Source: a bacterium
Lineage (GTDB): Bacteria; Actinomycetota; Acidimicrobiia; Acidimicrobiales; CATQHL01
Assembly: GCA_026713745.1 (NCBI GenBank)
Contig: JAPONU010000523.1
Location: 1 to 6,736, forward strand
Length of the DNA stretch: 6,736 bases
Reading direction: 5' to 3'
Shown here one piece after another: positions 1 through 4,900 of the stretch. Made by a program: the position numbers and the translations under genes. A model generated the notes under the pieces. It was not told the DNA's origin. It saw only the letters and a program-made list of their open reading frames with translations, and did no database searches. Positions within the stretch are counted from its first letter, which is position 1, and each line of letters opens with the position of its first letter.

Positions 1-110
1 CGCTTGCGCGCAGCGAGGCGGAATGGGCCGACCACGTCGACGCGCTCGTCGAGTTGAAATCGCTACTGGGCGCCGGGGATCATCCGGGCGCTCACGAACC
101 CGGGAGGTAG
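1..110 (+). CDS. C-terminal end of an unidentified upstream gene (partial)
   Basis: An open frame enters from the left edge with its first full codon at position 3 and stops at TAG 108-110. The visible 35 residues include EAEWADHVDALVELKSLLG, an amphipathic helix-like stretch, and then a Gly/Pro/His-rich end. Codon use is strongly GC-rich, like the neighbours. The stop lies 4 nt before the VOC gene start, and the Shine-Dalgarno sequence of that gene (GGAGG, 103-107) lies inside the last codons, so the two genes probably form one operon with coupled translation. The fragment is too short to name a family. Confidence 0.6.
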   Translation, partial: LARSEAEWADHVDALVELKSLLGAGDHPGAHEPGR

Positions 111-114
111 ACCA

Positions 115-582
115 ATGGTCGATCTGACAGAGCCGTTCCACGTGGGTGTGGTCGTCTCGAACCTCGAAGAGGCCATGGAGTTCTACTCCGCCGGTACGGG
201 GCTGACCTGGCACAGCCCGCAGTCCCTGGATGTCGAGCATCTGGTCGAGGGCCACGTCGTGGCGACGAACGTGCGCTTCACGTACTCCGTGGAGGGTCCG
301 GTGCAGGTGGAACTCGTCGAGGGGCCGATCGGCTCGTTCTGGGATCCCAATGTCGACGCGGGCACGTACCACATGGGCTACTGGACCGAGGACCTGCGGG
401 GCGACCTCGACGTGCTCACCGACGCCGGGTGGACCGTCCGATTCACCGGTGTCGGCCCCGACGGTGGCCCCGCCGGCTTCGGTTACCTCATCGCTCCCGA
501 CCGCCAGCAGATCGAACTGGTGGACGTCATCGTGAAGGCTGCCTTCGCCAACTGGTACGCCGGCGGTGACTTCGTCCTCTAG
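115..582 (+). CDS. VOC-family (glyoxalase/dioxygenase fold) metalloprotein
   Basis: This 155-aa protein has the length and layout of a single-chain vicinal oxygen chelate protein made of two beta-alpha-beta-beta-beta modules. Module 1 begins EPFHVGVVVSNLEEAMEFY (about residues 6-24). Module 2 begins near YHMGYW (85-90) and ends QQIELVDV (131-138). The expected metal ligands can be read directly: H9, E66 (in VQVELVEG), H86 and E134, which is the classic H/E/H/E quartet of glyoxalase I and related isomerases and epimerases. A divalent metal and an acidic-proton or lyase/isomerase chemistry on a small organic or CoA substrate are likely, but the substrate cannot be read from sequence. The start is ATG 115, with GGAGG at 103-107 and a 7-nt spacer. 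It follows an upstream gene by 4 nt and converges on the coiled-coil gene. It could also be annotated as glyoxalase/bleomycin-resistance or methylmalonyl-CoA-epimerase-like. Confidence 0.88.
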   Translation: MVDLTEPFHVGVVVSNLEEAMEFYSAGTGLTWHSPQSLDVEHLVEGHVVATNVRFTYSVEGPVQVELVEGPIGSFWDPNVDAGTYHMGYWTEDLRGDLDVLTDAGWTVRFTGVGPDGGPAGFGYLIAPDRQQIELVDVIVKAAFANWYAGGDFVL

Positions 583-599
583 CCGACCCGGCGGGCTAG
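579..599. terminator. Inverted repeat joining two convergent stop codons
   Basis: CTAGCC (579-584) and GGCTAG (594-599) are perfect complements around a 9-nt GC-rich loop. The TAG stop of the VOC gene (580-582) and the TAG stop of the opposing gene (complement of 596-598) lie symmetrically in the two arms. The position between convergent genes suggests a bidirectional hairpin that ends both transcripts. There is no T-tract on either side and the stem is only 6 bp, so intrinsic termination is uncertain. Confidence 0.35.
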
Positions 600-874
600 G
601 AGCCGGCCAGGGTCTGCTCCCGGGTCTCGGCCCGTCCTTCCGCCCGCCCCTCGATGCGGGCGAGCCGCTCACCGTGGTCGCGCAGGATCGCCATCATGGC
701 CTCGTGACGCAGGTCGGCCAGGGAACGGTCCGATTCTCGCCCTTCCTGCATCTCCCTGCGCATCTCGCTCAACACCTCGCGCAGTTCCCCGCGCATCGCG
801 GTGAAGTCCTGTCGCAGCCAGAGCAGCGCCAGCGTCAGGACACCGAGAATCGGCCCGAGGATCGCCGCATCCAC
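596..874 (-). CDS. Small membrane-anchored coiled-coil protein
   Basis: The 92-residue product starts with GTG at 872-874 (first residues MDAAILGP); a weak GAGAGG Shine-Dalgarno sequence lies 9 nt upstream. Residues 4-20 (AILGPILGVLTLALLWL) form one hydrophobic helix long enough to span the membrane. Residues 21 to about 76 are highly charged and contain heptad-like spacing of L, M and I (MRGELREVLSEMRREM, then LADLRHEAMMAILRDHGERLARIEGRAEG), as expected for a coiled coil. The N-in/C-out orientation is unresolved, but the R/D residues right after the helix fit a cytoplasmic coiled coil. No catalytic motif is visible. Its function is unknown; proteins of this architecture often act as scaffolds or oligomerising partners. 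It faces the VOC gene tail to tail with 13 nt between the stops. Confidence 0.65.
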   Translation of the reverse strand: MDAAILGPILGVLTLALLWLRQDFTAMRGELREVLSEMRREMQEGRESDRSLADLRHEAMMAILRDHGERLARIEGRAEGRAETREQTLAGS

Positions 875-927
875 GTCTCGCAGCCTCTCACAGGGCGAAG
901 ATGGTCGCCACAGTCGTCATAGACGGA

Positions 928-966
928 AATATACCCGATGTAGTGCTAATAGCACACAGTAGTCAA
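928..966 (-). promoter_or_regulatory. AT-rich candidate promoter for the coiled-coil gene
   Basis: The 132-bp gap 875-1006 contains the most AT-rich DNA near this gene. On the minus strand TTGACT (complement of 961-966) resembles a -35 box. TACATC (complement of 937-942, 18-nt spacer) and TATATT (complement of 928-933) are possible -10 elements, of which only the first is correctly spaced. A perfect palindrome at 943-955 falls inside the spacer of the first pair. The gene start at 874 would have a leader of about 55 nt. The assignment rests on motif resemblance only. Confidence 0.3.
943..955. promoter_or_regulatory. 13-bp palindrome, candidate operator
   Basis: GTGCTA-A-TAGCAC is a perfect inverted repeat with 6-bp arms and a single central base. 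It lies between the best-spaced -35 and -10 candidates of the minus-strand promoter, a typical place for a repressor operator. No matching copy was noticed elsewhere in the window, so the regulator is unknown. Confidence 0.3.
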
Positions 967-994
967 ATATTTCTCCAGTTCGATTCAATAAATC

Positions 995-1006
995 CAAGCT
1001 CGCTTG
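995..1006 (-). terminator. Weak hairpin just after the selenoprotein stop
   Basis: CAAG-CTCG-CTTG (995-1006) directly abuts the TGA stop at 1007-1009. On the minus strand it is followed by the AT-rich run GATTTATTG. The stem is only 4-5 bp, so it is at best a weak terminator for the selenoprotein operon. Confidence 0.25.
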
Positions 1007-1543
1007 TCAGGCGGTGGTGAGGAGGTCGGCTACCTCGTCGGCGACGGTTGCCGCGTACTTGCGCAGGTCGTCGTCACTGACTGACGAGATGGGGTGGGGG
1101 ACCGCTGCCGACGGGTAGTCAGGGGCCCCCACGGTGGGGGCGAAGCGGGCCGCAACCGCAATGAACGGTTCAGTGACGACGAGGGCGGCGGGTACGCCGC
1201 GGCTCTCCAGCAGGACTGCGTCGTGCAAACTGCACGCCGTGCAGGCGCCTCAATCGCCGACGCCGGAGATCACCAGGTGCGAGCGGGCCGCCAGCATGTC
1301 CGCCACGTCGGCGTCGATGGGCTTGCCGGCCGCCGGCTTGGAATGCACGTCCACGGTGGCCAGGGGCAGCCGGCTGCGCAACTCGTCGGCCACCTCGCCC
1401 AGCAGCTTGGCGGCGTTGGGCTTGCCGTTCTCGATGAGCGTGAGGTGCAGGGGCTCGACGGTGCCGCGGGCCGGGCGGGGCGCTCGGGCCAAGCCGGTCA
1501 CCTCCGAAACGTGGTCGGGCCGGACGACGGTGATCGCTGTCAT
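1007..1543 (-). CDS. UGSC-family selenoprotein, in-frame UGA read as Sec98
   Basis: Two abutting open frames on the minus strand are in the same phase, separated only by TGA at 1250-1252. Reading the TGA as selenocysteine gives one 178-aa protein. Residues 31-47 (PLHLTLIENGKPNAAKL) match the N-terminal NxKPNA-type motif, and VISGVGD-U98-GACTACSLHDAVLLE (from residue 91) matches the (U/C)GSC redox motif I recall for the UGSC family, with C101 and C104 as partners of Sec98. The motif also resembles the UGTCTRCGA signature of glycine reductase selenoprotein GrdB. Downstream residues (GVPAALVVTEPF and VPHPI) are intact and family-like, which argues against a decayed stop. The start is ATG 1541-1543, preceded by AGGA with an 8-nt spacer and lying 10 nt after the stop of the upstream gene; a longer start at 1591 would overlap that gene. 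The natural stop (1007-1009) is also TGA. A redox or reductive role is likely, with unknown substrate. Sec decoding requires selA/B/C/D, which are not in view. Confidence 0.85.
1222..1236 (-). promoter_or_regulatory. Bacterial SECIS-like hairpin downstream of the UGA
   Basis: In the mRNA (minus strand) CGUGCA (1236-1231) pairs perfectly with UGCACG (1227-1222), leaving an apical GUU loop (1230-1228). The loop begins 19 nt after the UGA at 1252-1250. As I recall the published bacterial SECIS model, the element lies in the coding region just 3' of the UGA, the apical loop is about 16-37 nt from it, and a G occupies one of the first two loop positions. All three hold here. The stem could be extended by one G-C pair past a bulged A. 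An alternative hairpin in the same RNA (1230-1244, loop GGC) sits too close to the UGA. Binding by SelB is an inference. Confidence 0.6.
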
Positions 1544-1553
1544 GCGAGCGATC

Positions 1554-2660
1554 CTACTGCGCCGGCAGGCCGTCGCCGGGGGCCGGCACACGGCGGGTCA
1601 CGGCGATGCTGTGCAGCGTCGGCGCCCACACGGGGATGTACGCGGACCAGCCCGCGCCGTGGCCACCGGCGGTCACGAGGAACAGATCCTCGGGGCCGCG
1701 CACCACGGGAAGCCTCCCGTCGGACCCGGGGGTCATGTCGTGCCGGGTGTCGGTCTCCAGGAAGACCCCGGCCGCCTCGATCTCCGCGGGCGTCACCCGG
1801 CTCGTCTCGGCGAGGAACTCCCGGACCTGGGCCCGTGTCCAGCCCGCTCCGATGAGCGCGGCGACGTGCTCGGGGCCCAGCACGGCCACCGCCTGGGCGC
1901 CCTTGCCGACGGGATAGGTGGCCGGGCAGCGCATCGCCGCCGCCATCGTGGTGAGGATGCCCTCGGGCGAGGGATTCAGGTGGTTGGCAACCTGGCGGGG
2001 GCCTTCGGTGGCCAGGATCGTGACGGTGGAGTCGTCTTCGCCGTAGCCCAGCTCGGTTCGCAGCGGCACCCACGGCGCCGGCGGCTCGTCCTCGGCGAGG
2101 CACAGCGTGAACTTGCCGGGATGGCCGATGGACGAGGCGTCCAGTTCGCCGGTGCGGGCGCCGAACACGTTGCGCGCCACGAGGCGCAGCGTGCGGCCGA
2201 CGGTGGCGTTGGCGCGGCTGCCGGGCCCGAGGGCGTTGTTGCGGGTCGCCATGCCGAGTTGCTGCGTCACCGGCCCGCTGACCAGAAGGCAGAACGCCGC
2301 CCCGCCGGTGCTGGTCATCACGGTGTGGGCATTGAACGCCGGGTCCAGCATGGCGCACAGGGCGGCGGTCGCCAGGGGGAAGTGCTCGGGCGCGCAGCCG
2401 GCCATGACGGCGTTCGCCGCCGCCTGCTGGGCGCTGAGCGAGCGGCTGCGGGCGGCGACGCGGCCCAGGATCTCACCGGCGCCCAAGCCCCCATGGGCGA
2501 GCATCGCCTCCACCCGCTCGGGCGTGGGCGCCACGACCGGCAGCCCGTCGGTCCATCCCCGGTGGTGGAACTCCTCGAGCCACCCGGCGTCATCGAGGTC
2601 GATGGTGTTCAGAACCATTGACTCGAGCGCGAGACTCTTGGGTTCGCGCTCGCGAACCAT
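1554..2660 (-). CDS. Conserved protein paired with the UGSC selenoprotein
   Basis: The product has 368 aa from ATG 2658-2660, or 354 aa from ATG 2616-2618. I recognise a conserved pattern but no named enzyme: FHHRGWTDGLPVVAPTPERV (31-50), NAVMAGCAPEHFPLATAAL (83-101), GPGSRANATVGRTLRLVARN (145-164) and GHPGKFTLCLAEDEPPAPW (179-197). Cysteines lie at 89, 102, 124, 187 and 245, of which C89 in the AGC motif looks most conserved-like. No signal peptide or membrane helix is visible. It ends 10 nt before the selenoprotein start, so the two are surely cotranscribed and probably form one enzyme, with the selenoprotein as redox subunit. Neither candidate start has a good Shine-Dalgarno sequence; both begin ATGGTTC. 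The upper start follows the stop of the 75-aa gene by 3 nt, which could allow coupling. The lower start avoids a strong hairpin and fits the family-like beginning NTIDLDDAGW. Confidence 0.8.
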   Translation of the reverse strand: MVREREPKSLALESMVLNTIDLDDAGWLEEFHHRGWTDGLPVVAPTPERVEAMLAHGGLGAGEILGRVAARSRSLSAQQAAANAVMAGCAPEHFPLATAALCAMLDPAFNAHTVMTSTGGAAFCLLVSGPVTQQLGMATRNNALGPGSRANATVGRTLRLVARNVFGARTGELDASSIGHPGKFTLCLAEDEPPAPWVPLRTELGYGEDDSTVTILATEGPRQVANHLNPSPEGILTTMAAAMRCPATYPVGKGAQAVAVLGPEHVAALIGAGWTRAQVREFLAETSRVTPAEIEAAGVFLETDTRHDMTPGSDGRLPVVRGPEDLFLVTAGGHGAGWSAYIPVWAPTLHSIAVTRRVPAPGDGLPAQ

Positions 2661-2664
2661 TTTT
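2641..2664 (+). terminator. Perfect hairpin plus T-tract at the start of a minus-strand gene
   Basis: GGTTCGCG (2641-2648) and CGCGAACC (2651-2658) are perfect complements. Allowing a GCTC loop, the stem is 7 bp. On the plus strand it is followed by ATTTTT (2659-2664), the layout of an intrinsic terminator. No plus-strand gene ends here; the hairpin overlaps the upper candidate ATG of the 368-aa gene and abuts the stop of the 75-aa gene. It may stop antisense transcription. On the minus-strand mRNA it may instead act as a hairpin at the operon junction that limits expression of the downstream genes. Confidence 0.4.
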
Positions 2665-2891
2665 CAGCCGCTCGGCGCGTCCCCAAGTAGTGGCAGCTGA
2701 GAGACTGCAGATCGCTCCGAGCTACCACCTTCAATTCCTCTCATTTTCTCGTGTGGGTTCACTTCTGATTGGACTCGCGGATTGCTCACTAGGAGCCTCG
2801 CAGCGGGTCCACGCTTGTCGGCGGGAATGGACTCCAAGTTTTCTGCAGCTTTCTTCGCCCTAGTATTGAACCACTTCTCTTGGTTTCCCAT
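2664..2891 (-). CDS. Unrecognised 75-aa protein downstream of the dCTP deaminase
   Basis: The start is ATG 2889-2891, chosen because the minus strand has GGGAG with a 7-nt spacer before it, the best ribosome site in this block. It lies 13 nt after the deaminase stop (2905-2907) and ends with TGA 2664-2666. The product begins MGNQEKWFNTRAKKAAENL. Its N-terminal half is basic and helix-prone (residues 1-38), and the C-terminal half is Gly/Ser/Pro-rich and probably flexible. No cysteine, membrane segment or known motif is present. Base composition matches the deaminase gene rather than the 70% GC neighbours, so the two were probably acquired together. A role as accessory, regulator or antitoxin-like partner of the deaminase is possible from position alone. 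The frame extends upstream to 2987, but that would overlap the deaminase gene without a ribosome site. Confidence 0.6.
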   Translation of the reverse strand: MGNQEKWFNTRAKKAAENLESIPADKRGPAARLLVSNPRVQSEVNPHEKMRGIEGGSSERSAVSQLPLLGDAPSG

Positions 2892-2904
2892 CAGATCACT
2901 CCCT

Positions 2905-4620
2905 CTATCCGATCTGTGCTTCGTCCGTAGGTTCGGAAACGCTCCGCAAGCCAGATTCACGTTGCTGTCGAGCGTCTCTCGAGTCATTCAGTTGAGAGTC
3001 TGTCTCACTAGGTTCATCATCTGACCGACCGAGCGATTCTCTGTTTAGGTTTGTCGCGACTTCATCGAGAATCCGGGAAATCGACGCTATGGCGGCGGAC
3101 TCCCGCTCCTCAATACCTTGTGCATTCCATCCCGAAGTGCGAGGTGCGGTGGAAGGCCTATTGAATTCGACCAAGGAGTCACCAATACGTCGCTCTCCCG
3201 CAGCAAACGCACGCGTGTAGAAGCGGGGAGCTATTCCGAGGAATTGGTGGAAGGGGAGTTTGCCTCCGATCAGACCACCACTTCGTGCAAACGGTGGCGA
3301 TGTCTCAATAACATCCCGGTAGAGTCGACCCACGAGGCTCTTTGGATATGGCTCAATATATTGAACTTCAACTATTCCTGCTCCGATTATCATCTTTGCA
3401 CACTCATGACAGGGAAAAGTCGTCGTGTAGAGAATGGCCCCTTCGGTGGAGACACCTGACCGAGCAGAATTGATGATAGCAGCCTGCTCTGCATGAAGAC
3501 AGCGTGTGAACTCAATCAACGCGGAAGCACGTGCTCCAGTCAATAAGGAGTCACCCGATTCGTCCGGCATGGAGGCTTCAGCAAGGAGTTCTTCCCCACT
3601 CAGTCCTTTCAGCCGATCAATCAGCCACCCGTGTTCTGCAAGTCGCTCAAGCATCTCCTGCACGACGCGTTTCGTATAGATCGGATTCGGATCTTGGCCA
3701 GTCTTGAAATCCCGGTAGTCTGGATTGTCGTCGGTCCAGTATTGACCGCCGCCCGGCTTGGGAACCTCATTAGTACCAGCGACGACAGGTGTACCGAGTC
3801 TTGGGATGAGCGCTGCGCCAACTTGCCGCCCAGCAGCAGCGGAACGCAATGAAGCGTCAAAGGCAAATCGCATCCCTTCTTCACTAGGGCTCGGAGTAAC
3901 GAAGGGCCCGCCAAATATAGCATCGATATAACGATCAATACCAAGCTTGATATTGATGCCGCGGCCGCTAGGCACGAAGACGTCAGCGATGGAATAGGTG
4001 TCGCGGACATTCTGACCGAAGCTCTTGTTGCTTGAATCCGCCTCATCTCTTGCGAGTAGTTGTTCCGCTAGGGCTCGATGATTGTCGAAGAGCGATAGAG
4101 ATTCCGCGAGCGCATCTCGGCGCTCTTTCTCGGTGCACGCAGTTGCAACCAAGAAAAAGGCTTCACCGTACACATGACGTAGGAGCTTAACTTCATCGGG
4201 ATGCTTTAGACTTCTCAGGAAGTACGCAGTTGGTGTACTGCGGCTCTGATAGCGCCTTTCGCTCATTCGCCTGATGCCAAGAGCGGCCATTGCCGCCCCA
4301 TTACTCGCTATGGATCTGAGTTGATCACATGCATCCATTCGGTCCCGGTAATACTCGGGCGAGGCCCGATCGGGCAGTGTTCCCCATGGTCCGGCTTCCA
4401 ACTCATCTGTCAGGCGAGCGATATGGATTTCCTGCGTGGAATAGCCGAAGCGTTGAAGCGACTCGTCGAAACTACGAAGGATTGGATCCCATGAGACTCC
4501 AATTGCGCCGACGAGTCCGAAGATGAGATCGTGGCGTTCGGGTTCGTGCTCTACGAGGAGGCGCAGAGCCTTCCGCGCCGGGTCAAGTCCATCGTATGGA
4601 TGTTCTGCTTGATCCCTCAC
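2905..4620 (-). CDS. avcD: Anti-phage dCTP deaminase, AvcD/DCD type
   Basis: This 571-aa protein has the two-domain layout of AvcD/DCD defence deaminases, which on phage infection convert deoxycytidine nucleotides to deoxyuridine forms, drain dCTP and block phage replication. N-domain: HDLIFGLVGAIGVSWDPI (30-47) is a P-loop-like nucleotide site lacking the usual GK(S/T). YFLRSLKHPDEVKLLRHVYG (133-152) and FFLVAT (155-160) are typical of its kinase-like fold. C-domain: RSAAAGRQVGAALI (259-272), VVAGTNEVPKPGGGQYW (279-295), then the zinc deaminase core CLHAEQAAI with H376 and E378, and TTFPCHECAKMI with C404 and C407; IEPYPKS follows at 422-428. Catalytic residues are complete, so the enzyme should be active. 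The last 45 residues are acidic, Ser-rich and probably disordered. The start is GTG 4618-4620, with AAGGGGG 11 nt upstream; no ATG fits better before the P-loop. The gene is much less GC-rich than its flanks, a sign of horizontal transfer. In Vibrio and E. coli an sRNA antitoxin (AvcI) upstream controls the toxin. Confidence 0.88.
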   Translation of the reverse strand: MRDQAEHPYDGLDPARKALRLLVEHEPERHDLIFGLVGAIGVSWDPILRSFDESLQRFGYSTQEIHIARLTDELEAGPWGTLPDRASPEYYRDRMDACDQLRSIASNGAAMAALGIRRMSERRYQSRSTPTAYFLRSLKHPDEVKLLRHVYGEAFFLVATACTEKERRDALAESLSLFDNHRALAEQLLARDEADSSNKSFGQNVRDTYSIADVFVPSGRGINIKLGIDRYIDAIFGGPFVTPSPSEEGMRFAFDASLRSAAAGRQVGAALIPRLGTPVVAGTNEVPKPGGGQYWTDDNPDYRDFKTGQDPNPIYTKRVVQEMLERLAEHGWLIDRLKGLSGEELLAEASMPDESGDSLLTGARASALIEFTRCLHAEQAAIINSARSGVSTEGAILYTTTFPCHECAKMIIGAGIVEVQYIEPYPKSLVGRLYRDVIETSPPFARSGGLIGGKLPFHQFLGIAPRFYTRAFAAGERRIGDSLVEFNRPSTAPRTSGWNAQGIEERESAAIASISRILDEVATNLNRESLGRSDDEPSETDSQLNDSRDARQQRESGLRSVSEPTDEAQIG

Positions 4621-4719
4621 GTGGAACTCGACCCCCTTGGACGCAGAATGAGCCTACTAGTGCTGAATGAGGACCGGAAGCTCTTGGACCGCGGTGTCGT
4701 CGAGCCGATGGTGTTCGGG

Positions 4720-4764
4720 GTGTCCGACACGACTGCACGGTACAGTCCGGCGGTGAGTCTCCAA
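4720..4764 (-). promoter_or_regulatory. Candidate promoter and operator for the defence gene
   Basis: On the minus strand TTGGAG (complement of 4759-4764) and TACCGT (complement of 4737-4742) form a -35/-10 pair with a 16-nt spacer. Transcription would begin near 4730, leaving a leader of about 110 nt before the GTG at 4620. A perfect 11-bp palindrome, GTGTC-C-GACAC (4720-4730), sits at the predicted start site and could bind a repressor. The call rests on motif resemblance in a GC-rich stretch. Confidence 0.28.
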
Positions 4765-4771
4765 GGTCGGG

Positions 4772-4796
4772 GCGGGGACGTCCGTGGCGTCCCCGC
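4772..4796. other. Strong GC hairpin in the divergent intergenic region
   Basis: GCGGGGACG (4772-4780) pairs perfectly with CGTCCCCGC (4788-4796) around a 7-nt loop, a 9-bp nearly all-GC stem. The region 4621-4900 otherwise holds no gene that I can support. The hairpin lies just upstream of the candidate minus-strand promoter of the deaminase, on the side facing the CoA-transferase gene. It could be part of an AvcI-like antitoxin RNA, an insulating terminator or a regulator site. There is no T-tract on either strand. Confidence 0.4.
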
Positions 4797-4865
4797 GGCC
4801 TCTGAGAATGGCACGGCTGCGCATGTCCCCGGTATCCCCGCCTTCGGGTCTTGTCCGTCCGGCGA

Positions 4866-4900
4866 TTGCGTTTCAACCGCTCGTTTGGTAAGTATTGGGC
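4866..4900 (+). promoter_or_regulatory. Candidate promoter giving a leaderless CoA-transferase mRNA
   Basis: TTGCGT (4866-4871) and TAAGTA (4889-4894) are separated by 17 nt. The -10 element would lie at -12 to -7 relative to GTG 4901, so transcription would begin at or next to the start codon. No Shine-Dalgarno sequence is visible before 4901, which agrees with leaderless translation, common in actinobacteria. The hexamers match the consensus only in part. Confidence 0.38.

Noticed and set aside
1007..1228. Separate 73-aa gene starting at TTG 1228.
   Set aside because: There is no ribosome site, the phase is identical to the preceding frame, and the motif continues across the UGA. It is the C-terminal part of the selenoprotein.
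1230..1244. Hairpin CTGCAC-GCC-GTGCAG as the SECIS element.
   Set aside because: Its loop would start only 11 nt after the UGA, closer than the usual range. The overlapping hairpin at 1222-1236 fits better.
1250..1252. TGA as a true nonsense mutation or sequencing error.
   Set aside because: Not excluded formally, but the stop sits exactly at the Sec/Cys position of a known motif and is followed by a SECIS-like hairpin. Both would be coincidences under decay.
1134..2621. A 495-codon open frame on the plus strand.
   Set aside because: It is an antisense shadow of the 368-aa gene and the selenoprotein. The translation is rich in Arg, Gly, Ala and His, has no recognisable motif, and crosses two convincing minus-strand genes.
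2600..4700. Integrase, transposase or flanking attachment repeats bounding the low-GC block.
   Set aside because: No recombinase gene is present and I could not find matching direct or inverted repeats at the two edges. Transfer is inferred from composition only.
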